64,000 bases of DNA from Butyrivibrio fibrisolvens. Its GTDB lineage: Bacteria > Bacillota > Clostridia > Lachnospirales > Lachnospiraceae. Below, piece by piece: positions 36,438 to 45,831 of the stretch (positions are counted from its first letter, which is position 1; every line of letters begins with the position of its first letter). A model generated the notes under the pieces. It searched no databases, was not told where the DNA came from, and worked only from the letters and a program-made list of their open reading frames with translations. Position numbers and translations under genes: made by a program. The stretch lies in contig NZ_CP065800.1 in assembly GCF_023206215.1 (NCBI RefSeq), forward strand, positions 1,178,001-1,242,000, in the 5' to 3' direction.

Positions 36438-38212
36438 TGATTAGAAACAAAATCTATGGATATATTTTTGGTATATTATTTAGCGCTGCAATGGTCACAG
36501 GTTATCAGCTTGAAACTTATGATCATCTGACTCTTTCTTCTATATCTGGAATCCTTGTTTTTATAGGATTGTCTCTTATAGTAGGTACACTGGCTCCTTT
36601 TGGCTGGAAGTATCTGGATCGTATCTATGATAAGAGAAGAGGCATAACAAGCAAACAGAAAATAGATAATGGCAGTATAACAGATATCTTGTCAGATAAT
36701 ATGCCAGACAAAGAGTCTCAAAGAGCAGGATCTAAGTCAAAGATTTCTGCTTTCTTTTCATATTTTGATATGGCATCTGACAAGAAATACTGGCTTACAA
36801 TATGGGGGATTCTTATAGTACTCCAGATTCCTGTTATGCTCGCGGAGTTCCCGGGATTTTTTTGTTATGATGCTCAGGATGAGCTCAATCAGGTTCTTAC
36901 AAGGACTTTTTCTACCCATCATCCTTTGGTACATGTCCTTATTCTTGGCGGCAATATAGCTCTTGGACATAAATTAACAGGATCGTGGAACATTGGCATA
37001 TGCTTTCATCTGACTATGCAGATGCTCTTCATGACAGGTGTATTTGCATATGCACTTACTTTTCTTAGGAAGAACATTGCCATTAAAAGTGTGGATAAGG
37101 CTTCAGGCAATATCAATTATAGAGGTAAGAAGGTATATAGAACTATTGCAGTTCTTTTCTTTGGGCTTTTTCCTACGATTGTTATGTATACGCTGTGCTC
37201 TACCAAGGATGGACTTTTTTCTACATTCCTTCTTTTACTGGTAATAGAGCTTATGAAGCTCCTTAGTGATACTGAGAATTTCTTTAAGTTAAAAAGGCAT
37301 ATATTTCTTTTGATATTATCAGCTATGATGATGAGTCTTCTTCGTCATAATGGTTTTTATGCATATATAGTTTTTATTCCTTTTGGAGTATTTGCTTTAA
37401 GGAAGTATTACAAGAAAGTTCTGATACTTTTTATCATCCCAGTGATATTATCGGTTGTTATAGAAAACGGGCTTACTGCAGCTCTTAATGCTGATTCAAG
37501 TGAGCATCAGGAGATGATCACAGTTTCGATCATGCAGCTTGCAAGGACATGGCGCTATACGCCTGAAGATTTCTCAGAAGAGGACAAAGAGGTACTCTTA
37601 TCATTTCTAAGTGAGAGAGCACTTGGAACTTATGAAATCCGTGCTGCGGATTATATGAAGTCTTTTTTTGACAATGCAGAGTATGATGAGAATTCAGGCG
37701 CATACTGGAAACTGTGGGCCAAGATGATGGTAAGCCACCCTATGACCTATATTAATGCATGGTTTCTTACCTGCTACCCTTACTGGTATCCATTTGCAGT
37801 GATCAATCCATACAGGGGACATCAGATGCCTCATTTTACATATGAAGACAGTAGCTACTTCGAATATGAGGTTGAGCCGCCGGGAGAGAGGCATACAATT
37901 GCCTTTGGTTTTATTGACAAGCTTTATTACAAAATGTCACTTACACCATTCCAGCAGAAGACTCCTATAGTATCACTTCTTTTTTCTATGGGCTTTTATT
38001 TCTGGGTTTGGATGTATTTTGCCTTCTATACGATTACTAAGAGAAAGCTAATGGTATGTCTTCCGCTTATGCCGGTATTCCTTACATGGCTTACTCTTAT
38101 GCTGGGACCTGTGGCACTAATAAGATATATGCTCATATTGTGGTATATAACCCCGCTACTTCCGGTATTTTTCGGACATATATATTCATCTATTGCTGAA
38201 AGTAAATGCTAA
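36437..38212 (+). CDS. DUF6020-type multi-pass membrane protein (probable GT-C)
   Basis: Membrane protein of 591 residues. The central landmarks EFPGFFCYDAQDELNQVL and STHHPLVHVLI, followed by LCSTKDGLFSTF, match DUF6020-type proteins, where an acidic residue in an outer loop precedes HHP. I treat it as a GT-C transferase acting outside with the coupled GtrB-like enzyme; this is inference. A hydrophilic stretch of about 50 residues near the N-terminus (KRRGITSKQKIDNG) separates the first two helices from the core. It has a paralogue at 53202-55082. Confidence 0.68.
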   Translation: MIRNKIYGYIFGILFSAAMVTGYQLETYDHLTLSSISGILVFIGLSLIVGTLAPFGWKYLDRIYDKRRGITSKQKIDNGSITDILSDNMPDKESQRAGSKSKISAFFSYFDMASDKKYWLTIWGILIVLQIPVMLAEFPGFFCYDAQDELNQVLTRTFSTHHPLVHVLILGGNIALGHKLTGSWNIGICFHLTMQMLFMTGVFAYALTFLRKNIAIKSVDKASGNINYRGKKVYRTIAVLFFGLFPTIVMYTLCSTKDGLFSTFLLLLVIELMKLLSDTENFFKLKRHIFLLILSAMMMSLLRHNGFYAYIVFIPFGVFALRKYYKKVLILFIIPVILSVVIENGLTAALNADSSEHQEMITVSIMQLARTWRYTPEDFSEEDKEVLLSFLSERALGTYEIRAADYMKSFFDNAEYDENSGAYWKLWAKMMVSHPMTYINAWFLTCYPYWYPFAVINPYRGHQMPHFTYEDSSYFEYEVEPPGERHTIAFGFIDKLYYKMSLTPFQQKTPIVSLLFSMGFYFWVWMYFAFYTITKRKLMVCLPLMPVFLTWLTLMLGPVALIRYMLILWYITPLLPVFFGHIYSSIAESKC

Positions 38213-38320
38213 TATGGATACAGGCGAAAAGGTATTATCATACCTGCGCCATAATAGGTATTTAGTTCAATTAAGGCATTTGATATAGGGGTATTATTAA
38301 CTTTACAAAAGAGGACTGTA

Positions 38321-41092
38321 ATGAATAGAGAAGTCAAGAAATTTCATGCATTTGCATTTGTTATTGCGCTGGTTACTTTCGCAGTTATTATATCCATTTT
38401 CCCATTAAGGATATGGAATGATGTCCGTACAGAAGTAGGCGGTGGCTTTGAAAATGGCTATACACAGGGAGTTGACTCTACTCATGATGCTATTCAGGAT
38501 TTTATAGCTCAGTATGACAGGATTGATTCTATATCAGTTTATGTAAACGAACTTACCAAAGGTCGCTACATGCACATTTCATTTTGGGATGTTGACAAAT
38601 GGAGAGTCATGTATGAAGAGACAATAGATCTTGGAGAAGAGCAGCTTCCGGGATATGTTGATATTCCTCTTGGACTGGATCTGGAAGTTGGCGGCAATTA
38701 TAGGGTTATGTTCACAGTATGGCATGCTACATATGTGCTGGGTACTGAGAGTATTGAAGGAAGCACCAATCCTGCTATAGGTTCATTCTATTATCAGGAC
38801 TCTGTAGTAGAGGGAAGTCATCTTCTTGCCAGATATAATTACAGTGTTCCGATGTCCAAGGTCATGAGCCTTACACTTATGGTCATGGTATTTATGATAG
38901 GATGTGCTCTTGTATGTGTTACCAGAACTCTGTGCAGGGATGCTGCCAATAAGTATATAACTGTGGGTAGGGTATGTCAGTATGTACTTAACCCGGTTGC
39001 TGTCATAGCTTATATATCTCTTGCGACTATGGTATTTCCGCTTAGACTTTTTGATAACAGAGCAAGTGATATCTTTTTCTATGAACTTGGACTTTTATTG
39101 GCATTTATAACAGCACTTTATGCTATTAATCACAAAAGAAATGACAGTATATCAGTAGCTTTGGGAAAATACTCTACAAAAGGTGTTGCCGGATCAAAGA
39201 CTAATGGAAGAAGCCTTTTTGGGGAGATGTCATTATTTGACAAGATCATGTCTTTTGGACAGATGATTCTGATTGCTCTGACTTTTGTATATGCGTCTCA
39301 GTATATGAATGACCTCTATGATATATATCACAGCATATCAGAACGTCAGCTGGTTTTATGTCTGTTATTGATCACGGTATTGTTTCAGTCAAGAAAAGAG
39401 CTTATAAGTATCCAGAATATAGTTCTATCTGTAGCCGGAGTAGCTGCCGGATTTTATTATTATCATAAAAATCAGCTCCCTGTTACTGAGAAAGAGTATG
39501 ATCTTCATAACCTGATTCTTAAGCTTAGTATAGCTATAGTGATCGTAAGTGTTATCTTAATAGCGGATTATGTCAGATACTTGCTTAAAGTTGTTACTAA
39601 GAAGGCTTCTAGATCATCTGCTTCAATCACGCTGTATGGAGTGTTTGTAATAGTATTTTTTGTATGTCTTATAGTCCTTAGAAATACAAGATGGTGGGGA
39701 GTAGTTCTGGCACTTGTATTTGCTGTGATGTATATCCGCATGAATATCGCTGACAGGAGTGCTCATTGGAATACAATAGCAACAGGTGGACTTATCCTGA
39801 ATATAATCTATACTATAGGTTATTGCCTGCTGTTTAGATATTTCACAGGTTTTGTTATGGGAAGATATTCTATGCAGTTCCACACTGTTACTGTAACAGC
39901 AGAGTATCTGACTATAATGCAGGTTATGGCAGCTGCGCTTCTTCTGGCCAAGGTGTCTTCGGGATCTAAGATCAGTAGATTTAAAGATTTTGTTTCATAT
40001 GTATTCAAAGAGATGCTTTTATTCGGAGTGATATCTGCATATATGATATTTACCCTTTCAAGAACGGGGTATCTTGCAGCTATCGTTACGATAATGGTCC
40101 TTATTGTTATGGTTACTATAAGAGCAGGCAAGGATGCTGTTAAGACGCTGGTAAGAGGAATTGCTGCATGTATAGTAGCTGTAATCATAGCTTTTCCTAT
40201 GACATTTACTTTTCAGAGGATCATCCCTGTTATGGTAGGTCATCCTTATTTCTTCGAGGTGGAAGATGCGGCTCCCAGTGCAAGGGGAGGTAGTGACCTT
40301 AATGATTATAAGTATATGTCCATAGAACGTTTCTATTCTTTGTTCAGACAGAAGATCCTTGGAGTTAGTGCTACAGAGTATAACTTCGTAGATGATCCTT
40401 ATAACTATGATGATAATGGTAATTATCTGTATGATGAGGATGGCAATCTTTTAAATGGTGCTGAAGTTGGATGTCAGGAAGGTGCGGCAGACTATTGCCG
40501 GGATATATTAGAAGATGCAGACAGATCTGACAGACTTGTTGCATCTGGTATTGATGGATTGTATATTGCAGAAGCCGCTGATACAGAAGTATTGGAAGAT
40601 TCTGATAATGAAGGAAGCGATACATATTATGATGAGTCATCTACAGAAGGTGAAGAGGAAGTGGCATCAGAAGGAGAGGAAGAGCAGACTTCTGAAGATG
40701 GATCAGTAGATGATTACAGTAATGGCCGAATCGATATCTGGAAGGCTTATATTAAAGAACTGAATCTTACAGGCCATGATGAGATGGGCGCTGTTGCAGA
40801 AGATGGTGAGCTTTTGGCTCATGCCCATAACGTTTATATACAGGTTGCGTATGATCACGGAATACCTGTAGGCATCCTGTTTGTATTTGTAATAGTGGCA
40901 GGTATAGCCTTTAGTGGTGTATACTATTTCAGAAACCAAAGGTCATTTGCTTCGGCAGTGCCTTTTGCTGTGATCACAGGATTTGCAATTGCAGGACTTA
41001 CAGAATGGAACTTCCAGCTCTGTAATCCTATGACTGTAGCTCTTATGCTGCTACTTCCTGTTATAATGTTTAAGGAAAGAAAAACTGATTGA
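38321..41092 (+). CDS. O-antigen ligase/Wzy_C-like membrane protein with acidic insert
   Basis: Large protein of 923 residues: one helix, an outer beta-rich domain (about 30-170), then about twelve helices. FTLSRTGYLAAIV and AHNVYIQVAYDHGIPVG are hallmarks of the O-antigen ligase/polymerase superfamily (PF04932). The large outer loop between them holds a YDxxGN-like stretch (near 690-710) and a very acidic run (about 747-797, E/D/S rich), both unusual. It could polymerise the glycan or ligate it to a wall or protein acceptor. EpsG at 2736 is the alternative polymerase. Start ATG follows gagga. Confidence 0.8.
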   Translation: MNREVKKFHAFAFVIALVTFAVIISIFPLRIWNDVRTEVGGGFENGYTQGVDSTHDAIQDFIAQYDRIDSISVYVNELTKGRYMHISFWDVDKWRVMYEETIDLGEEQLPGYVDIPLGLDLEVGGNYRVMFTVWHATYVLGTESIEGSTNPAIGSFYYQDSVVEGSHLLARYNYSVPMSKVMSLTLMVMVFMIGCALVCVTRTLCRDAANKYITVGRVCQYVLNPVAVIAYISLATMVFPLRLFDNRASDIFFYELGLLLAFITALYAINHKRNDSISVALGKYSTKGVAGSKTNGRSLFGEMSLFDKIMSFGQMILIALTFVYASQYMNDLYDIYHSISERQLVLCLLLITVLFQSRKELISIQNIVLSVAGVAAGFYYYHKNQLPVTEKEYDLHNLILKLSIAIVIVSVILIADYVRYLLKVVTKKASRSSASITLYGVFVIVFFVCLIVLRNTRWWGVVLALVFAVMYIRMNIADRSAHWNTIATGGLILNIIYTIGYCLLFRYFTGFVMGRYSMQFHTVTVTAEYLTIMQVMAAALLLAKVSSGSKISRFKDFVSYVFKEMLLFGVISAYMIFTLSRTGYLAAIVTIMVLIVMVTIRAGKDAVKTLVRGIAACIVAVIIAFPMTFTFQRIIPVMVGHPYFFEVEDAAPSARGGSDLNDYKYMSIERFYSLFRQKILGVSATEYNFVDDPYNYDDNGNYLYDEDGNLLNGAEVGCQEGAADYCRDILEDADRSDRLVASGIDGLYIAEAADTEVLEDSDNEGSDTYYDESSTEGEEEVASEGEEEQTSEDGSVDDYSNGRIDIWKAYIKELNLTGHDEMGAVAEDGELLAHAHNVYIQVAYDHGIPVGILFVFVIVAGIAFSGVYYFRNQRSFASAVPFAVITGFAIAGLTEWNFQLCNPMTVALMLLLPVIMFKERKTD

Positions 41093-41163
41093 TCATTAGT
41101 GATAGTGATCACAGATCATTACAAACATTAAGCAACTACTAAATTATATTGAGGTTAAGACTC

Positions 41164-43113
41164 ATGGGTGATAATAAGAAACAGACCGGATTTAATGCTG
41201 CTAAATTTTATAGACGACTGGTCCTTATAATATACGATATCATAAGTATCATAGTTGCCAGTTATCTGGCAGTTCTAGTCAGGTACGATTTCCATATAAC
41301 GAACGTACCTGATCATTTCATGACGCCTATTAATGAGTTTCTTGCCATCAATGTTATCATCACTATAATCATTTTTGCTGTATTCAGGCTGTATGACAGC
41401 TTATGGGCCTTTGCAGGTGAGACTGAGCTTCAGAACCTTGTGGTAGCCTGTGTTTGCTCAGGCGTTGTTGACGCTATAGGACTACAGTTCTTCAAAATTG
41501 AGAAACAGCCTGTTCCGCAGAGTTATTACTTTTTGTATACCATCCTTCTGATTACATTTATCTTTGTAAGTAGGTTCTCGTACAGATTCATCAGAACCCA
41601 GAAACATAAGCGCGAGAAGAGCCATGATGCAGCCTCTGTTATGGTTATAGGCGCAGGAGAAGCTGCTAATGTTATCATCAAAGAGATTGTAAACAGCTTA
41701 TATCTTACAATGCAGGTTAAGTGCATCATAGATGATGATCCCAATAAATGGGGCAGATACATTCAGGGAGTCCGCGTTGTTGGCGGAAGAGATAAGATCA
41801 AGGAATGTGCAGACCTTTTTGAGATAGATCAGATCATACTTGCAATTCCTTCAGCTCCCAGGAAAGAGATCAGTAAGATTCTTGATATATGTAAAGAGAC
41901 TAACTGCGAACTCAAAACCCTTCCCGGTGTATACCAGCTTGTTAATGGTGATGTTAATGTATCAAGACTTCACAATGTTGAGATCGAAGACCTCCTTGGA
42001 AGAGATCCTGTTACAGTTGACATAGACTCTATCCTTGGATACGTGAAGGGCAAGGTAGTATGCGTAACCGGCGGCGGTGGATCTATAGGAAGTGAGCTTT
42101 GCAGGCAGATCGCAGGGCATGACCCCAAACAGCTTATCATAATTGATATATATGAGAACAACGCTTATGACATCCAGCAGGAACTTAAGAAAAAATACCC
42201 GCAGCTTGATCTTCAGGTACTTATAGCATCTGTTCGTAATACCAACAGAGTCAACTGGATATTCGAACATTACAGACCTCAGATCGTATACCATGCGGCA
42301 GCTCACAAGCATGTGCCGCTTATGGAGGATAGCCCTAACGAAGCTATCAAGAACAATGTATTTGGTACTTTCAAGACTGCTATGGCAGCAGCCCAGAATG
42401 GCTGTGAGAAGTTCGTAATGATATCCACAGATAAGGCTGTTAATCCTACTAACATAATGGGTGCAAGTAAGCGTATCTGCGAGATGATCATACAGACCTT
42501 CAACAGGCATTATGATACAGAATTTGTTGCAGTAAGATTTGGTAATGTACTTGGATCTAATGGTAGTGTTATACCTCTTTTTAAGAAGCAGATAGCAGCA
42601 GGAGGACCTGTAACAGTTACTGACCCTAACATCATCAGATACTTTATGACAATACCTGAAGCTGTATCACTTGTCCTTCAGGCAGGAGCTTATGCCAAGG
42701 GCGGTGAGATATTCGTCCTTGATATGGGAGAACCTGTAAGGATACTGGATCTTGCGGAGAACCTTATAAAGCTCTCCGGATTTAAGGTAGGAGAAGATAT
42801 CAAGATCGAGTTCACTGGCCTTCGCCCGGGCGAGAAGCTCTACGAAGAGATGCTTATGGATGAAGAGGGACTTCAGGATACAGCCAACAAGATGATCCAT
42901 ATCGGTAAGCCTATTGACGTAGATGAGAGCAGGTTCTTTGAAGATCTTGAGAAACTCAATCATGCATCCAAGGCAGAATCTGCCAATATAAGGAATATCG
43001 TACAGGAGATAGTCACAACCTATCATCCTAATATTAATGACGCCGAGCAGCACTCCGCAGAGCATGTAAGAGAGCTCCAGCGCGTAGCTGCCAAGATCAA
43101 TGCGACTGATTAA
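41164..43113 (+). CDS. CapD/PglF-type membrane UDP-HexNAc 4,6-dehydratase
   Basis: Membrane-anchored nucleotide-sugar dehydratase. Four N-terminal helices (about 18-125) are followed by a Rossmann domain (VMVIGAGEAA) and the catalytic SDR domain with TGGGGSIGSE (302-311). STDKAVNPTNIMGASK gives the T/S-M-K triad (T422, M432, K436) in which Met replaces the usual Tyr, as in WbpM and PglF. It should convert UDP-GlcNAc to the 4-keto-6-deoxy sugar. I chose ATG 41164 (GAGG nine bases upstream) over a TTG at 41149. The next gene encodes a matching aminotransferase. It is the retaining type, not a PseB. Confidence 0.9.
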   Translation: MGDNKKQTGFNAAKFYRRLVLIIYDIISIIVASYLAVLVRYDFHITNVPDHFMTPINEFLAINVIITIIIFAVFRLYDSLWAFAGETELQNLVVACVCSGVVDAIGLQFFKIEKQPVPQSYYFLYTILLITFIFVSRFSYRFIRTQKHKREKSHDAASVMVIGAGEAANVIIKEIVNSLYLTMQVKCIIDDDPNKWGRYIQGVRVVGGRDKIKECADLFEIDQIILAIPSAPRKEISKILDICKETNCELKTLPGVYQLVNGDVNVSRLHNVEIEDLLGRDPVTVDIDSILGYVKGKVVCVTGGGGSIGSELCRQIAGHDPKQLIIIDIYENNAYDIQQELKKKYPQLDLQVLIASVRNTNRVNWIFEHYRPQIVYHAAAHKHVPLMEDSPNEAIKNNVFGTFKTAMAAAQNGCEKFVMISTDKAVNPTNIMGASKRICEMIIQTFNRHYDTEFVAVRFGNVLGSNGSVIPLFKKQIAAGGPVTVTDPNIIRYFMTIPEAVSLVLQAGAYAKGGEIFVLDMGEPVRILDLAENLIKLSGFKVGEDIKIEFTGLRPGEKLYEEMLMDEEGLQDTANKMIHIGKPIDVDESRFFEDLEKLNHASKAESANIRNIVQEIVTTYHPNINDAEQHSAEHVRELQRVAAKINATD

Positions 43114-43223
43114 GAATCTGTATTTAGTATTTTGATATTTTATGGATTTGTAACGAATCTGATTAAAAGAATAACTATAACTCTTGGGTTGTAACTAATA
43201 AATTATGAAAAGAGGATACATAT

Positions 43224-44510
43224 ATGTCTAAGAATTTTGAAGGCATAAAACCTTTTGAAAAGAAGATCTGGCTTTCATCTCCTACAATGCATGGAGAAGA
43301 GCTTGAATATGTCAAAGAAGCTTTTGATACCAACTGGCTGTCTACAGTTGGTAAGAATATAAATGAGTGTGAGCGTATGGTAGCAGAATACGTAGGCTGT
43401 AAATACGCTGTAGCGCTCAGCGCAGGAACGGCAGCACTACACCTATGTGTGAAGCTTGCCGGAGAGAAGCTCTACGGCATGGCCAAGCCTAATGAAGGTA
43501 CATTAAAAGGTCACAAGGTCTTTTGTTCAGATATGACCTTCGATGCTACAGTTAATCCTGTTGCCTATGAAGATGGCGAAGCAGTATTTATAGATACTGA
43601 GCGCGATACCTGGAATATGGACCCGGTTGCACTTAAGAAGGCATTTGAGATATATCCTGATGTTAAGCTAGTTGTTATCGCTCATTTGTATGGAACACCC
43701 GGCAAGATCGATGAGATAAGAGCTATCTGCAAAGAGCACGGAGCTCTTATAGTAGAGGATGCAGCGGAGTCCCTTGGTGCTACTTATAAGGGAGTACAGA
43801 CAGGAACTTTTGGAAATTATAATGCAATCTCTTTTAACGGTAATAAGATAATCACAGGTTCATCAGGCGGTATGTTCCTTACAGATAGTAAGGACGACTG
43901 TGACAAAGTCCGCAAATGGTCAACCCAGAGCCGTGAGGATGCACCATGGTATCAGCATGAAGAAGTTGGATACAACTACCGTATGAGTAATATCATAGCA
44001 GGTATTGTAAGAGGTCAGATCAATCATCTTGATGAGCACATAGCTCAGAAGAAGGCTATATATGAACGCTATAAAGAAGGCTTTAAGGATCTTCCTGTAT
44101 CGGTTAATCCTTATGATGAGACATGCTCTACCCCTAACTTCTGGCTTAGCTGCATGCTTATAGACAAGGATGCAATGTGTAAACAGGTAAGAGGCGAGAA
44201 AGAAGCTCTTTATATAAGCGAAGAAGGTAAGTCCTGCCCTACAGAGATCCTTGAAGCAATCCAGAAGTTCAACGCAGAAGGTCGTCCTATCTGGAAGCCT
44301 ATGCATATGCAGCCTATTTATAGGAACAATCCTTTTATTACAGCAAAGGGCAATGGAAGAGCCGTAACCAATGCTTATATCGATGAAGGAGAAGCTCTTG
44401 ATGTTGGCAATGATATCTTTGAGCGTGGCCTGTGCCTTCCTTCAGATAACAAGATGACACCTGATGAGCAGGATGTGATCATTGAGATTATAAGAAGGTG
44501 TTTTGAATAG
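43224..44510 (+). CDS. DegT/StrS sugar aminotransferase (PglE-like)
   Basis: PLP enzyme that should aminate C4 of the keto sugar made by the preceding dehydratase, giving a bacillosamine-type UDP-4-amino-sugar. WLSSPTMHGEELEYVKEAFD, LSAGTAALHL, VIAHLYGTPG, VEDAAESLGA and SFNGNKIITGSSGG (PLP lysine K208) are clear. The C-terminal half has an insert of about 20 residues (QVRGEKEALYISEEGKSC region). No PglD-like acetyltransferase lies beside it, so the amine may be modified elsewhere or stay free. SD agagga precedes the ATG. Confidence 0.9.
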   Translation: MSKNFEGIKPFEKKIWLSSPTMHGEELEYVKEAFDTNWLSTVGKNINECERMVAEYVGCKYAVALSAGTAALHLCVKLAGEKLYGMAKPNEGTLKGHKVFCSDMTFDATVNPVAYEDGEAVFIDTERDTWNMDPVALKKAFEIYPDVKLVVIAHLYGTPGKIDEIRAICKEHGALIVEDAAESLGATYKGVQTGTFGNYNAISFNGNKIITGSSGGMFLTDSKDDCDKVRKWSTQSREDAPWYQHEEVGYNYRMSNIIAGIVRGQINHLDEHIAQKKAIYERYKEGFKDLPVSVNPYDETCSTPNFWLSCMLIDKDAMCKQVRGEKEALYISEEGKSCPTEILEAIQKFNAEGRPIWKPMHMQPIYRNNPFITAKGNGRAVTNAYIDEGEALDVGNDIFERGLCLPSDNKMTPDEQDVIIEIIRRCFE

Positions 44511-44543
44511 AACTTTTAATGGATATGGAGATCTAGAACCAGT

Positions 44544-45719
44544 ATGAAGAAATTAAACGGAACAGTAATTGTTACATATAGATGTAATGCCCGTTGCAAT
44601 ATGTGCAACAGGTATAAAGCACCCTCTCGTCCTGATGAAGAGATATCGATTGAGACAATCAAAAAGCTCCCACCGATGTATTTTACAAATATTACAGGAG
44701 GAGAGCCTTTTATAAGAGAGGATATCAGAGAGATTGTTGCTGAGCTTCGTAAGAAAAGTGACAGAATCGTTATCTCTACTAATGGATTTTTTACAGATCG
44801 TATCATTGCTCTTTGCAAAGAATTCCCTGATATAGGTATACGTATTTCGATTGAAGGTTTAGAGCAGACCAATAATGAAATAAGAGGCCTTCCTGATGGA
44901 TTCAACAGAGGTTATACTACGCTCAAAAAGCTCCGCGAGATGGGACTTAAGGATGTTGGATTTGGTATGACAGTTCAGGATAGAAATGCTGCAGACCTTG
45001 TACCTTTGTACCAGCTTTCTAACGAGCTTGATATGGAGTTTGCTACTGCATCACTTCATAACAGTTTCTATTTCGTAGAAGCCAAGAATATCATCAAAGA
45101 CAGACCTATGGTTGGACAGAATTTTGAGAATCTTATCAATGAGCTTCTTAATTCCAATAGTCCTAAGAAATGGTTCAGAGCTTATTTTAACCATGGTCTT
45201 ATTAATTATATATATGGACAGAAAAGGCTCCTTCCCTGCGATATGAGTTTTGATACCTTCTTCATAGATCCTTACGGTGATGTAATGCCATGTAATGGAA
45301 CCAAAGACAAGGAAGTAATGGGCAATCTTAATACTCAGACCTGGGATGAACTTTGGAATAGCGAAGACGCAGAGAAAGTGCGTGCCAAGGTAAGGCATTG
45401 TGACAGAAACTGCTGGATGATAGGATCTGTGTCACCTGCTATGCATAAATATATATGGCAGCCTGCACTTTGGGTAATCCATCATAAGTTCCTTAGATTC
45501 TGGAAAAAGAAAAAGTACAGTATGTATGAACTTAAAGTAGTAAGAGACTATAGAGATGGTAAAGTAACCAAAGAGCAGCTTGATAGATGTAGCACATGCG
45601 ATTTCAATGCAGTTGTAAACAACGGATTATCAGCAGCTTCACAGGAACAGCTTAGGGATAAGACCGGAGAACAGATCGTTGCAGAAGATATTGCAAGACA
45701 GACCTCGAAGAATAATTGA
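44544..45719 (+). CDS. Radical SAM protein with SPASM-like cysteine region
   Basis: The N-terminus TYRCNARCNMC holds the Cx3Cx2C cluster motif (C14, C18, C21) that binds the [4Fe-4S] cluster cleaving S-adenosylmethionine. FTNITGGEPF is the GGE motif and RISIEGLEQ a later strand. Further cysteines at 232, 250, 286, 290, 349 and 352 suggest an auxiliary-cluster SPASM-type domain with FFIDPYGDVMPCNG. Such proteins modify peptides, sugars or cofactors. Here the only context is polysaccharide synthesis, right after a sugar aminotransferase, so a sugar or lipid substrate is plausible. No precursor peptide gene is visible. Confidence 0.8.
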   Translation: MKKLNGTVIVTYRCNARCNMCNRYKAPSRPDEEISIETIKKLPPMYFTNITGGEPFIREDIREIVAELRKKSDRIVISTNGFFTDRIIALCKEFPDIGIRISIEGLEQTNNEIRGLPDGFNRGYTTLKKLREMGLKDVGFGMTVQDRNAADLVPLYQLSNELDMEFATASLHNSFYFVEAKNIIKDRPMVGQNFENLINELLNSNSPKKWFRAYFNHGLINYIYGQKRLLPCDMSFDTFFIDPYGDVMPCNGTKDKEVMGNLNTQTWDELWNSEDAEKVRAKVRHCDRNCWMIGSVSPAMHKYIWQPALWVIHHKFLRFWKKKKYSMYELKVVRDYRDGKVTKEQLDRCSTCDFNAVVNNGLSAASQEQLRDKTGEQIVAEDIARQTSKNN

Positions 45720-45781
45720 GATTCTTGCCAAAAGTGCGATGATGTAGAAACCAATAGTATAAGAATAAATAATCTAGTAAT

Positions 45782-45826
45782 AAAACCTTGGACTACCTGT
45801 TATTGTGAGAGGTAGTCCAAGGTTTT
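45782..45826. terminator. Bidirectional intrinsic terminator
   Basis: A perfect 17-bp stem (aaaaccttggactacct, 45782-45798, with its complement 45810-45826) has an 11-base loop. A T run follows on the plus strand and the mirrored A run serves the minus strand. It lies between the converging radical SAM and YfhO genes, five bases from the latter's stop, and should end both. Confidence 0.93.
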
Positions 45827-45831
45827 TCTTT

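Noticed and set aside
41164..43113. Reading the CapD-like dehydratase as the missing PseB
   Set aside because: It is a large four-helix membrane form with a T/S-M-K triad, the retaining WbpM/PglF type. PseB is a short soluble protein that inverts C5.
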